In this document: in pieces, positions 8,830 to 17,651 of the stretch | Layout of the letters: every line of letters starts with the position of its first letter | How positions within the stretch are numbered: position 1 is the stretch's first letter | Origin: Chlamydia suis | Lineage (GTDB): Bacteria > Chlamydiota > Chlamydiia > Chlamydiales > Chlamydiaceae | Direction: 5' to 3' | Length of the DNA: 64,000 nucleotides | Assembly (NCBI RefSeq): GCF_900169085.1 | Contig: NZ_LT821323.1 | Span: 992,001 to 1,056,000, forward strand | Translations under genes and position numbers: made by a program | The notes under the pieces: model-generated | Told to the model about the DNA's origin: nothing | The model's database searches: none | The model's input: the letters and a program-made list of their open reading frames with translations, nothing else

Positions 8830-11754
8830 ATGAAAATTGGGGATACCTATAGAAATTTTGTAGTCAAGTTGAGTCAGGATCTTCCCGAGATTGAAAGTAA
8901 GCTTATCGAAGTGGAGCATACCCCGACAGGGGCAACCATTATGATGATCGTCAACAACGACGATGAAAATGTGTTCAATATTTCTATTCGTACCTGCCCT
9001 CAGGATTCTAGTGGAGTGGCTCATGTGCTGGAGCATATGGCCTTATGTGGGTCCGAAAATTATCCGGTACGAGATCCCTTCTTCTCAATGACAAGACGTA
9101 GTTTGAATACATTTATGAATGCATTCACTGGGGCGGATTTCACCTGTTATCCGGCAGCGTCTCAGATACCGGAAGATTTTTATCATTTGCTCAGTGTTTA
9201 TATTGATGCAGTATTCCATCCGTTGTTAACAGAGAATAGTTTTTTACAAGAGGCTTGGCGATATGAGCGGGCGGAAGATGGCTCCCTTGGTTACACAGGG
9301 ATCGTGTTTAATGAGATGAAGGGAGCTCTGTTGTCAGGAGAGTCTCGACTCAGCGAAGCTATGAATGCTGCGTTATTTCCATCAGTAACCTATGGAGTGA
9401 ATTCCGGAGGAGATCCCAAAGCAATTGTCTCTCTAAATCTAGAGACCGTGAGAGCCTTTCATGAGAGCCAATATACTTTGGGTCGATGTCTTTTTTATTT
9501 TTATGGGAATATCCGTCCCACCCGTCATTTAGATTTTTTAGAAGAGAAATTATTAAGACGTGTAGGAAAGATAGAAAAACAAAGCATTACTCTTCCTCTG
9601 CAGAAGCGTTTCAAAGAGCCTGTGCGAGTAATGGAAAAATATCCTTCCGATGGGGCTGATGAAGATAAGGTACTTTTTGGATTAGCTTGGTTGACCTGTT
9701 CGATTTTTGATCAACAGGATCTACTTGCTTTACACGTGCTGGAGTTGGTGTTGATGGGTACGGACGCGGCTCCTCTGAAATCTCGATTGCTAAAATCCGG
9801 GCTGTGCAAGCAGGCCGATATGAGTATTGACAGTGAGCTGCATGAGATTCCTGTATATCTTGTTTGTAAAGGATGCTCTCACTCGGGAAGTCAGAAGTTA
9901 GAAAGTATGATTTTAGCGAGTTTAGAAGAGATTTTACAGGAAGGGATTCCATTCAATCTGGTGGAAGGAGCTGTTCACCAGCTAGAATTAGCACGGAAAG
10001 AAATTACAGGGTACTCGCTCCCTTATGGATTATCTTTATTTTTCCGAGCTGGGTTGCTTAGACAGCATGGAGGGAAAGCAGAGGACGGATTAAGGATTCA
10101 TACGTTGTTTGCTAATTTGAGAGAAAATATTCAAAACCCGGAATATTTACCTCGATTGGTGCGGAAGTATTTTCTAGACAATCCGCATTATGCTCGCGTC
10201 ATTTCCCTCCCAGATTCTCAGTTAATCGCTCAAGAGAATAAAGAAGAGCGCAGTGCTCTACAGGCGATTCAGATGCAAATGAGTGCGGAAGATTTAGAAA
10301 GAGTAGAGGCAAATTCTAAGCGTTTAGAGGCATACCAGGCTCAGGAAGAAGATTTAAATAAAGTGTTACCGCTTTTTTCCTTGGATAAGGTTCCCTCTTT
10401 AGGCAAAGAGTTTGTTTTGGATAAAGAGACGTTCGGTGAAGGAGAGGTCTTACACCATGATTGCTTTACGAACGATATTATTTTCTTGGAATTAGTTTTT
10501 GATCTACCAGCTCTTTCTGTAGAAGAGCTCCCTTGGTTACGGCTTCTTGTTTTTGTGCTGCTTCAGCTAGGAAGTGGGGGGCGTTCTTATAAGGAACAGT
10601 TAGAATTTCTTTTGGAGAATACCGGAGGAGTAGACGTCCTTTATGACTTTTCTTCGCAGGCTACGGATTCCAGTCGACTCTCTCCCTCTATAAGCATTCG
10701 TGGTAAGGCCTTAATTTCTAAGGCAAAGTATGTGTGTCAAGTAATGAAGGAGACACTAACTTCTGTGGATTTCTCCGACACAGCACGTCTTAAAGAACTT
10801 TTGATGCAGCATGCTGAGGCTTTAACGAATAGCGTGAGAAACAGTCCTATGGGATATGCTATTGGTCTAGCTTGTTGTAACAAGTCCATTGCTGGAGGGT
10901 TGGCGTATCGTATGTCGGGACTTCCCTATGTCAAGCATGTTTGTGAGCTTCTGAGCCATTTTGATCAGCGAGCACCAGAAATTATTGATCGTTTACAACA
11001 GCTTTATAAGAAATGCTTTGTTGGGAGACGCCAGCTTATTATCAGCAGTAGTCGGGCAAATTATCAAGTTCTCCATGAACAGCGTTTCTTTGGTTTATTA
11101 GATGAGCGATTAGGGGTAGCAGAGTTGTGGAAAAATCCCTCTCTGGATCATGTTGAGGACTCTCGAGGTCTTGTGATTCCTGCACGAGGAGCCTATAATG
11201 TACTTGCGATTCCTCTAGGTTCTCTCTCTTATGATCACCCAGATGCCGCGGTTCTCTCTGTTGCTGCAGAGGTTTTAGGAAATGTCATTTTGCATACCAA
11301 GATTCGAGAGCAAGGTGGTGCTTATGGGTCTGGAGCTAATGCGAATCTGGGCCGGGGGGCCTTCTATTGCTATAGTTATCGAGATCCTGAAGTGTCTGCT
11401 ACGTATCAGGTATTTTTGCAGGGGATTCGAGATATGGCAGCAGGAAAATTCTCAGAGGAAGATGTTCATGAAGGAATTCTTGGAGTCATTCAAAATTTAG
11501 ATGATCCGATATCCCCAGGGAGCCGTGGGTCTACGTCTTACTATCGATCCAGAAGCGGTAAGGTGCCTTTCGTTCGTCAAGCCTTTCGCCAAGCTGTTTT
11601 AGCAACAACGAAAGAGCAGATTTGTGAGGTTGTCCGTAAGCGGCTTGAGACATGTCTTTCAGAAGCCTCTTTCGTTTCTTTTGCTGGAGAGGAGATGTTG
11701 CAAAAAAGCGCAGAAGAACTTGATAGACCTTTTCAAGTGGAAAGCGCTTTGTGA
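8830..11754 (+). CDS. M16C-family zinc metallopeptidase (presequence-protease/insulinase type)
   Basis: Large two-lobed peptidase of 974 aa, the size of the PreP/falcilysin M16C group, which degrades short peptides inside a closed chamber. The inverted zinc motif HVLEH is at residues 65-69 (GVAHVLEHMALCG). The third ligand and helper Glu are expected in FNEMKGALL (~residue 160). The second half contains the non-catalytic repeat, with the R/Y region near GAYGSGANA. No signal peptide is seen, so a cytosolic role is likely. It corresponds by position to CT824 of C. trachomatis (recalled). Its physiological substrate in chlamydiae is unknown to me. Confidence 0.92.
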   Translation: MKIGDTYRNFVVKLSQDLPEIESKLIEVEHTPTGATIMMIVNNDDENVFNISIRTCPQDSSGVAHVLEHMALCGSENYPVRDPFFSMTRRSLNTFMNAFTGADFTCYPAASQIPEDFYHLLSVYIDAVFHPLLTENSFLQEAWRYERAEDGSLGYTGIVFNEMKGALLSGESRLSEAMNAALFPSVTYGVNSGGDPKAIVSLNLETVRAFHESQYTLGRCLFYFYGNIRPTRHLDFLEEKLLRRVGKIEKQSITLPLQKRFKEPVRVMEKYPSDGADEDKVLFGLAWLTCSIFDQQDLLALHVLELVLMGTDAAPLKSRLLKSGLCKQADMSIDSELHEIPVYLVCKGCSHSGSQKLESMILASLEEILQEGIPFNLVEGAVHQLELARKEITGYSLPYGLSLFFRAGLLRQHGGKAEDGLRIHTLFANLRENIQNPEYLPRLVRKYFLDNPHYARVISLPDSQLIAQENKEERSALQAIQMQMSAEDLERVEANSKRLEAYQAQEEDLNKVLPLFSLDKVPSLGKEFVLDKETFGEGEVLHHDCFTNDIIFLELVFDLPALSVEELPWLRLLVFVLLQLGSGGRSYKEQLEFLLENTGGVDVLYDFSSQATDSSRLSPSISIRGKALISKAKYVCQVMKETLTSVDFSDTARLKELLMQHAEALTNSVRNSPMGYAIGLACCNKSIAGGLAYRMSGLPYVKHVCELLSHFDQRAPEIIDRLQQLYKKCFVGRRQLIISSSRANYQVLHEQRFFGLLDERLGVAELWKNPSLDHVEDSRGLVIPARGAYNVLAIPLGSLSYDHPDAAVLSVAAEVLGNVILHTKIREQGGAYGSGANANLGRGAFYCYSYRDPEVSATYQVFLQGIRDMAAGKFSEEDVHEGILGVIQNLDDPISPGSRGSTSYYRSRSGKVPFVRQAFRQAVLATTKEQICEVVRKRLETCLSEASFVSFAGEEMLQKSAEELDRPFQVESAL

Positions 11755-11785
11755 GCTAAACGTTTGCATTTAGAGAAGCTTCAAA

Positions 11786-11806
11786 AACCCTCTCAATGAG
11801 AGGGTT
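11786..11806. terminator. Bidirectional terminator between the M16C peptidase gene and rmuC
   Basis: AACCCTCTC and GAGAGGGTT are perfect 9-bp arms around AAT. The minus strand continues with TTTTTG, the plus strand with GCTTTTC. The rmuC stop codon (11793-11795) lies inside the hairpin. Confidence 0.85.
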
Positions 11807-13028
11807 GCTTTTCTAAATCAGGATCTTGACTGGGCTCTTTCAGGGCATGAGGTAAGGTGCTTACCTGGGAAAGCTCTTCGATTGTATTATGAGAAGAGGA
11901 GACTTCGAGCTTGTCAAAAGTTCTCAAGATAGGAAGCACTCTAGCAGAAAGACTGGAAGACATATCGTTATAGCTGTGAACGGCTTGCCCTAAATGCTTG
12001 CCAACCTTATGAAAATGATCAAATAGCTTGTGCATTCTTTGATAGAGATCTTTCCCCAACCGGCCAATTTCTTGAATTTGCTTATGTATATTTTCTTGTT
12101 TCCAAACATAAGTAACTGTTTTTAATAAAGCCATTAAAGTGATGGGGCTAGATAGAATGACATTAGATTGTCCTGCATAATCTAAGAGGTCTGGTGCGCA
12201 GCGGATAGCATCATTGAATAGACTCTCTCCTGGGAGAAATAAAATCACGAATTCAGGAGATTGCTCAAATTTATCCCAATAACTTTTTGTTTTTAGCGTT
12301 TTAATGTGGTCTTTAATTTTTTTTACTAAATCAGAGGGATCTGCTTGATTATCAGTAAGGTACTCTTCGGAGAATGGAGTTTTAGCATCAATAACAAGAC
12401 TACGATTCTGCGGTAAACGAATGACAATGTCTGCTCGAGAAGATGAGGTCTGGGCATCTACGGTCTGGGCACTATAATCGCAATATTTCAGCATGCCAGA
12501 AATTTCCAGGATTCTTTCTAGTTGAATTTCTCCCCATCTCCCGCGCGATCCTGGATGCTTCAGAATATTCGTGAGAGCTTGGGTTTCTCGTTCTAGCTTT
12601 TTTTCTGCTGTAAGCAACTGAGATAGTTGCTCTTTGAGAGCTCCTCGGTCTTCAGCTTGTTTCGTCTCAAACATTTCTAAATTTTGTTTGAAAGCAGATA
12701 ATGTGTTGTGGACCGGAGTAAGAACAGAGGTAATCGCTTGAGTTTTTTCTGAGAAAAATTCTTGTGATTCCGCTTTGATGTCTCGAGCAAAGGCTTGGGA
12801 TGCTGAAGATAACTTGTGCGAAAACTCTTCGATAAGTTGCTCTTGACTGCGGCGAGTGTCTAAAGACATTTGTAAAATGGACTTGCTATGCTCAAGATCT
12901 CGGATGGTCTCTTTTTGCAGAGAAAACTTTTTCGTAAAAATTTTAAAAGAACCGGCTATTCCTAACGAAAGCCCAAACAAAAAGAACACACCATGCGTCC
13001 AAAATGGGAGTATATGCGAAGTGTCCAT
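11793..13028 (-). CDS. rmuC: RmuC-family DNA recombination protein
   Basis: RmuC proteins are predicted nuclease-like (PD-(D/E)XK fold) factors that limit inversions at short inverted repeats in E. coli. The 411-aa protein has one N-terminal membrane helix (~residues 9-28), a long coiled coil (~35-150), and the conserved RmuC core with LKHPGSRGRWGEIQLERILE, VIRLPQNRSLVIDAKTP and FVILFLPGESLF. The Asp-Ala-Lys motif is the putative active site. ATG at 13028 begins only three bases after the pssA stop, so the two genes are cotranscribed. Confidence 0.9.
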   Translation of the reverse strand: MDTSHILPFWTHGVFFLFGLSLGIAGSFKIFTKKFSLQKETIRDLEHSKSILQMSLDTRRSQEQLIEEFSHKLSSASQAFARDIKAESQEFFSEKTQAITSVLTPVHNTLSAFKQNLEMFETKQAEDRGALKEQLSQLLTAEKKLERETQALTNILKHPGSRGRWGEIQLERILEISGMLKYCDYSAQTVDAQTSSSRADIVIRLPQNRSLVIDAKTPFSEEYLTDNQADPSDLVKKIKDHIKTLKTKSYWDKFEQSPEFVILFLPGESLFNDAIRCAPDLLDYAGQSNVILSSPITLMALLKTVTYVWKQENIHKQIQEIGRLGKDLYQRMHKLFDHFHKVGKHLGQAVHSYNDMSSSLSARVLPILRTFDKLEVSSSHNTIEELSQVSTLPHALKEPSQDPDLEKQPSH

Positions 13029-13031
13029 ATG

Positions 13032-13823
13032 CTAAGAAGAAGGTCTCCTATTGATAAAGCAAAAAAGAGGGGATATCACCAACACGTACAGCCAGGAAAC
13101 CAGGAAAAAGACCTGGTTGAAATGATCCACTAATCCAGAAAAGAAGAGACAAGCTCCTAATCCGATGCCTAGAACCAAAAGCGAAGAGGAAACTCGAAAA
13201 CGAAAGTGTTTGAGTCCAGGGAATCGCCAGGTAGAAATCATCAGGCAGCCACTCAGAAGTAACCCAAGAGAAAGAAGAAGAACACGAGCCTTTTCGGGTA
13301 GATTATTCAAGGTATCCGAAGCAAGCAAGACTCCTAGAGAGACTACGCATGCTGCTGCTGCAGGAATAGGAAGTCCTGTAAACGTGGTTGCTTTTTCTCC
13401 TGTCGCCGCGAAGAGATTATAGCGTACTAAACGAAGCACTCCACACAAAGAGTAGATAATGCAAGTAACCAGAAGGAAAGAAGAACAGAGGGTACCACCA
13501 TATTCCCCGTTTAAACTTTTGATCGCGATTAAAGGAGGGGCAATGCCAAAAGTAATAGCATCTGATAAAGAATCAAAATGTGCTCCAAAAGCACTTTCTG
13601 CTTTCATGATTCGTGCAACAGCGCCATCGGAAAAATCGGCAATCATGGCGCTAATGAGAAGGAGAGAGAGTCCTTGTAAGCGGTGCATAAGTTCCAAAGA
13701 AGAGGAAGTTTTTAACACGCTTTTGAAAATAATAAAGAGCCCGCAGCAAAGACCAAAAGCCGTAATAGCATTAGGGGTCACAACTCGGCGCTTACCACGA
13801 AAATCTATTTCAATTGGATTCAT
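13032..13823 (-). CDS. pssA: CDP-diacylglycerol--serine O-phosphatidyltransferase
   Basis: Membrane enzyme making phosphatidylserine from CDP-diacylglycerol and serine, the first step to phosphatidylethanolamine. The 263-aa protein has the CDP-alcohol phosphotransferase signature: DGAVAR, then eight residues, then GAHFDSLSD. The final Asp pair binds metal. About seven hydrophobic helices are visible, and PNAITAFGLCCG precedes the signature, as in the type II (Bacillus-like) PssA family. ATG at 13823. rmuC follows three bases after the stop. Confidence 0.95.
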   Translation of the reverse strand: MNPIEIDFRGKRRVVTPNAITAFGLCCGLFIIFKSVLKTSSSLELMHRLQGLSLLLISAMIADFSDGAVARIMKAESAFGAHFDSLSDAITFGIAPPLIAIKSLNGEYGGTLCSSFLLVTCIIYSLCGVLRLVRYNLFAATGEKATTFTGLPIPAAAACVVSLGVLLASDTLNNLPEKARVLLLSLGLLLSGCLMISTWRFPGLKHFRFRVSSSLLVLGIGLGACLFFSGLVDHFNQVFFLVSWLYVLVISPLFCFINRRPSS

Positions 13824-14242
13824 ATGTTTCCTGGGAATAGCGGAATTTTACTACATAACCAGAGGAGCTCTTTCTGTCTTCCTGTGAACAGACTTCTCTT
13901 CACAGTCCAAAATCTAATCTATATGAATGAAAAAGAGAGAATCTCTACTCGACATAAAACCTTCTAAAACCAAGGAGGTTGTGTGCCGCATATTTTTATG
14001 CCTTTCTTTGTAAAGCCTAAGGCCATGTTACACAAAACTTGTTTTCGGCACTACACAGAAAACCTGCAGATGGTTATGGTTATTGCGTGTTTTTCCTAAG
14101 TAAGAGAAATAGGCAAAGAGGTGAGAGGTTTCTTTTCGCAAGAAAAAAATCACCGAAAGGCGTGATTTTTTATATGGGGCATCATGCGCAAACGTTTGCT
14201 CTCGAAAAGAATTTTTTCATCATAGTTTGTGCTATTTTTCAA
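13824..14242. other. Long non-coding region between pssA and nrdA, upstream part
   Basis: No convincing protein gene is visible; the one open frame here (14039-14338) has no ribosome binding site and runs into the predicted nrdA promoter. From 13980 the plus strand can fold: TGTG-TGCCG (13980-13988) with CGGCA-cta-CACA (14046-14057), enclosing a GCATA/TATGC hairpin (13987-14001). A terminator-like hairpin closes the region at 14144-14172. This fits a small RNA but is only a structural suggestion. Confidence 0.4.
14144..14172 (+). terminator. Terminator-like hairpin with no protein gene upstream
   Basis: AAAAAATCAC pairs with GTGATTTTTT around CGAAAGGC, a perfect 10-bp stem whose 3' arm ends in T6. 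No coding gene ends upstream on this strand, so it may end a small RNA. Confidence 0.6.
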
Positions 14243-14309
14243 TTGCAGGAAACGATGCTAGCTTCTATATATGGTATACAAGAGCCGAGACATTCACAAT
14301 ATCTTGGGT
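14243..14309 (+). promoter_or_regulatory. nrdAB promoter with two NrdR-like boxes
   Basis: A promoter is predicted from TTGCAG (14243-14248), a 17-bp spacer and TATATA (14266-14271). Two 16-bp sites resemble the NrdR box (ACACWATATATWGTGT): 14262-14277 with core CTATATATGG and 14294-14309 with core CACAATATCTTGG. Their starts are 32 bp apart, about three helical turns, which is the usual spacing of paired NrdR boxes. The first box covers the -10 element, as expected for repression by NrdR. A chlamydial NrdR orthologue is known from the literature; its gene is not in this window. Confidence 0.65.
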
Positions 14310-14463
14310 TTTTAGGGGCTCGCATACTCAAAGGATAATACTCTGATTTTAAGTGTAAGATGAAGGTTCTCTCTGCCGTTTTTTTTGTAACGGATAGGGA
14401 CTATAGGCTTCTTTGCTTCAAAATAGAATAGATAATGCGTATTCAACGTTTACAAGGATAATT

Positions 14464-17400
14464 ATGGTTGATCTACAAGAAAAGCAATGCACGATTGTTA
14501 AGCGCAATGGAATGTTTGTTCCTTTTGATCGGAACCGTATTATTCAGGCTTTAGAGGCTGCTTTTCGGGATACTCGCAGAATCGATGATCACACGCCCTT
14601 GCCAGAGGATTTAGAAAGTTCTATACGTTCCATTACACAGCAAGTCGTCAAAGAGGTGGTGCAAAAAATCTCAGATGGACAGGTCGTTACTGTGGAGCGT
14701 ATCCAAGATATGGTCGAAAATCAGCTCTACATTAACGGTTTGCAAGATGTCGCTCGTGATTACATTGTGTATCGTGGTGATCGTAAAGCCCACCGGGAAA
14801 AATCTTGGCAAAGTCTTTCCGTGATTCGCCGGTGTGGAACGGTTGTTCATTTTAATCCTATGAAAATTTCTGCCGCTTTGGAAAAAGCATTTCGTGCGAC
14901 GGAGCGGATCGAGGGCGTGACTCCAGATTTTGTACGAGAAGAAATCAATACGTTAACGCAAAAGATCGTCTCGGAGATCGAAGAACGCTGTGCTCAACAA
15001 GACAGTCGTATAGATATTGAGCAAATTCAGGATATTGTTGAGCAACAACTCATGGTTGTCGGGCATTATGCTATTGCTAAGAACTACATTCTTTATCGAG
15101 AAGCTCGGGCTCGAGTTCGTGATAATAGAGGAGGGGAGGACCAGACCATAGAAAAAGCTTCTTCGGAAGAGGCTTTTGACGTTCTGGGCAAAGACGGTTC
15201 TACGTATAAGATTACACACCCACAATTGTTGGCTCGGTTAGCTCGTGCTTGTAGCCGTTTCCCAGAAACAACGGATGCCGCTCTTCTTACCGATATGGCT
15301 TTCGCGAACTTCTATTCTGGTATTAAAGAGTCTGAGGTTGTGTTGGCTTGTATTATGGCGGCTCGGGCTAATATCGAAAAAGAACCAGATTACGCCTTTG
15401 TTGCTGCAGAGCTATTGCTCGATGTCGTGTACCAGGAGGCTTTAGGGCGTTCGAGAGATGCTGAAGATCTAGAACAAGCCCATCGCGAGCATTTTAAGCG
15501 GTATATTGCGGAAGGGGATGCCTATCGTCTGAATGCGGAGTTGAAAAATCTTTTTGATTTAGATGCGTTAGCTAATGCTATGGATCTATCTCGAGATCTC
15601 CAGTTTTCATACATGGGAATCCAAAATCTTTATGATCGCTATTTTAATCATCATGAAGGCCGCCGTTTAGAGACCCCACAAATTTTTTGGATGCGCGTGG
15701 CTATGGGGTTAGCATTAAATGAACAAGATAAGACTTCTTGGGCCATTACTTTTTATAATCTCCTCTCTACGTTCCGGTATACACCTGCTACGCCAACATT
15801 ATTTAATTCGGGGATGAAGCACTCGCAATTAAGCTCTTGCTACCTTTCCACGGTTCAAGACGATTTGGTTAATATCTATAAAGTCATCTCCGATAATGCG
15901 ATGCTCTCCAAATGGGCTGGCGGTATAGGTAATGATTGGACGGCTATTCGCGCGACGGGAGCGTTGATTAAAGGTACGAACGGAAAAAGCCAAGGAGTCA
16001 TTCCTTTTATTAAGGTGACTAACGATACTGCCGTTGCAGTTAACCAAGGTGGTAAGCGTAAAGGTGCTGTGTGTGTTTACCTAGAAATCTGGCATCTTGA
16101 CTACGAAGACTTCCTTGAATTGAGAAAAAATACAGGCGATGAGCGTCGGCGTGCCCACGACGTGAATACAGCAAGCTGGATACCGGATCTCTTTTTCAAG
16201 CGTTTGCAACAAAAAGGAACTTGGACGTTATTTAGTCCTGATGATGTCCCAGGGTTGCACGAGGCCTATGGAGAAGAGTTCGAGCGTCTATATGAAGAAT
16301 ATGAGAGAAAGGTAGACTCGGGAGAAATTCGGTTGTTTAAGAAGATCGAAGCCGAAGATCTATGGAGAAAAATGCTCAGCATGCTCTTTGAGACGGGGCA
16401 TCCATGGATGACCTTTAAAGATCCTTCCAATATTCGTTCGGCTCAAGATCATAAAGGGGTTGTTCGGTGTTCGAATTTATGCACGGAAATTTTGTTAAAC
16501 TGCTCGGAAACGGAAACCGCAGTTTGTAATTTAGGCTCTATCAATTTAGCCCAGCATATTTTGGATGATGGCTTGGATGAAGAAAAACTCTCAGAGACAA
16601 TCTCTATAGCCGTTCGTATGTTGGATAACGTCATTGATATTAACTTTTATCCTACCAAAGAGGCTAAAGAGGCGAACCTCGCTCACCGGGCAATTGGCTT
16701 GGGAGTGATGGGCTTTCAGGACGCTTTGTATAAATTGGATATTAGTTACGCTTCCCAAGAGGCTGTGGAATTTGCAGACTATAGCTCGGAATTGATCTCT
16801 TACTATGCGATTCAAGCTTCTTGTTTGCTGGCTAAAGAACGAGGGGTGTATAGCTCCTATAAGGGGTCGAAATGGGATAGAGGGCTTCTTCCTATTGATA
16901 CCATTCAGTTGCTTGCAGAGTATCGTGGCGAAGACAATTTGCAAATGGATACCTCGGCAAGAATGGATTGGGAGCCTATTCGCAGCTTGATTCGAGAGCA
17001 TGGTATGCGTCATTGTCAGCTGATGGCGATAGCTCCGACAGCCACTATCTCAAACATTATAGGCGTGACTCAGTCGATCGAGCCTACGTATAAACATTTG
17101 TTTGTGAAATCTAATTTATCTGGCGAATTCACGATTCCTAACGTGTATTTAATAGAGAAGTTGAAAAAACTGGGTATCTGGGATGCCGATATGTTAGATG
17201 ATCTGAAGTATTTTGATGGCTCTTTGCTGGAAATAGAGCGTATACCCGATCATTTAAAACATATTTTCTTGACGGCTTTTGAAATTGAGCCGGAATGGAT
17301 TATTGAATGTGCGTCTCGAAGACAAAAATGGATTGATATGGGGCAATCTCTGAACCTTTATCTTCCTCAGCCAGATGGGAAAAAACTATCAAATATGTAT

Positions 17401-17610
17401 CTGACGGCTTGGAAAAAGGGGCTGAAAACCACTTATTATCTCCGATCTTCATCAGCAACGACTGTAGAAAAATCTTTTGTAGATCTTAATAAAAGGGGAA
17501 TTCAACCTCGTTGGATGAAAAATAAGTCTGCTTCGGCAGGAATTATTGTTGAAAGAGCAAAGACCCCCACCGTCTGTTCGTTGGAAGAGGGGTGTGAGGC
17601 ATGTCAGTAG
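14464..17610 (+). CDS. nrdA: Ribonucleoside-diphosphate reductase large (alpha) subunit
   Basis: Class I RNR catalytic subunit, reducing NDPs to dNDPs with NrdB. ATG at 14464 has AAGGA five bases upstream and gives 1048 aa; in-frame codons farther upstream lack a binding site. It is much longer than the ~760 aa of E. coli NrdA because two ATP-cone regulatory domains sit in tandem: VKRNGMFVPFDRNRI (~residues 10-25) and IRRCGTVVHFNPMKI (~120-135). The catalytic barrel includes SSCYLSTV (redox Cys), CSNLCTEIL with CNLGSINL (radical-site region), and APTATIS. The C-terminal tail EEGCEACQ supplies the CxxC shuttle cysteines. nrdB follows after 41 bp. Confidence 0.97.
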   Translation: MVDLQEKQCTIVKRNGMFVPFDRNRIIQALEAAFRDTRRIDDHTPLPEDLESSIRSITQQVVKEVVQKISDGQVVTVERIQDMVENQLYINGLQDVARDYIVYRGDRKAHREKSWQSLSVIRRCGTVVHFNPMKISAALEKAFRATERIEGVTPDFVREEINTLTQKIVSEIEERCAQQDSRIDIEQIQDIVEQQLMVVGHYAIAKNYILYREARARVRDNRGGEDQTIEKASSEEAFDVLGKDGSTYKITHPQLLARLARACSRFPETTDAALLTDMAFANFYSGIKESEVVLACIMAARANIEKEPDYAFVAAELLLDVVYQEALGRSRDAEDLEQAHREHFKRYIAEGDAYRLNAELKNLFDLDALANAMDLSRDLQFSYMGIQNLYDRYFNHHEGRRLETPQIFWMRVAMGLALNEQDKTSWAITFYNLLSTFRYTPATPTLFNSGMKHSQLSSCYLSTVQDDLVNIYKVISDNAMLSKWAGGIGNDWTAIRATGALIKGTNGKSQGVIPFIKVTNDTAVAVNQGGKRKGAVCVYLEIWHLDYEDFLELRKNTGDERRRAHDVNTASWIPDLFFKRLQQKGTWTLFSPDDVPGLHEAYGEEFERLYEEYERKVDSGEIRLFKKIEAEDLWRKMLSMLFETGHPWMTFKDPSNIRSAQDHKGVVRCSNLCTEILLNCSETETAVCNLGSINLAQHILDDGLDEEKLSETISIAVRMLDNVIDINFYPTKEAKEANLAHRAIGLGVMGFQDALYKLDISYASQEAVEFADYSSELISYYAIQASCLLAKERGVYSSYKGSKWDRGLLPIDTIQLLAEYRGEDNLQMDTSARMDWEPIRSLIREHGMRHCQLMAIAPTATISNIIGVTQSIEPTYKHLFVKSNLSGEFTIPNVYLIEKLKKLGIWDADMLDDLKYFDGSLLEIERIPDHLKHIFLTAFEIEPEWIIECASRRQKWIDMGQSLNLYLPQPDGKKLSNMYLTAWKKGLKTTYYLRSSSATTVEKSFVDLNKRGIQPRWMKNKSASAGIIVERAKTPTVCSLEEGCEACQ

Positions 17611-17651
17611 TTAAGAGTAATGTATAAAATAACAAGTATTTAACGGTTCTT

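Noticed and set aside
14039-14338. Open frame of 99 codons between pssA and nrdA
   Set aside because: It has no ribosome binding site, no recognisable sequence features, and runs through the predicted nrdA promoter and NrdR-like boxes.
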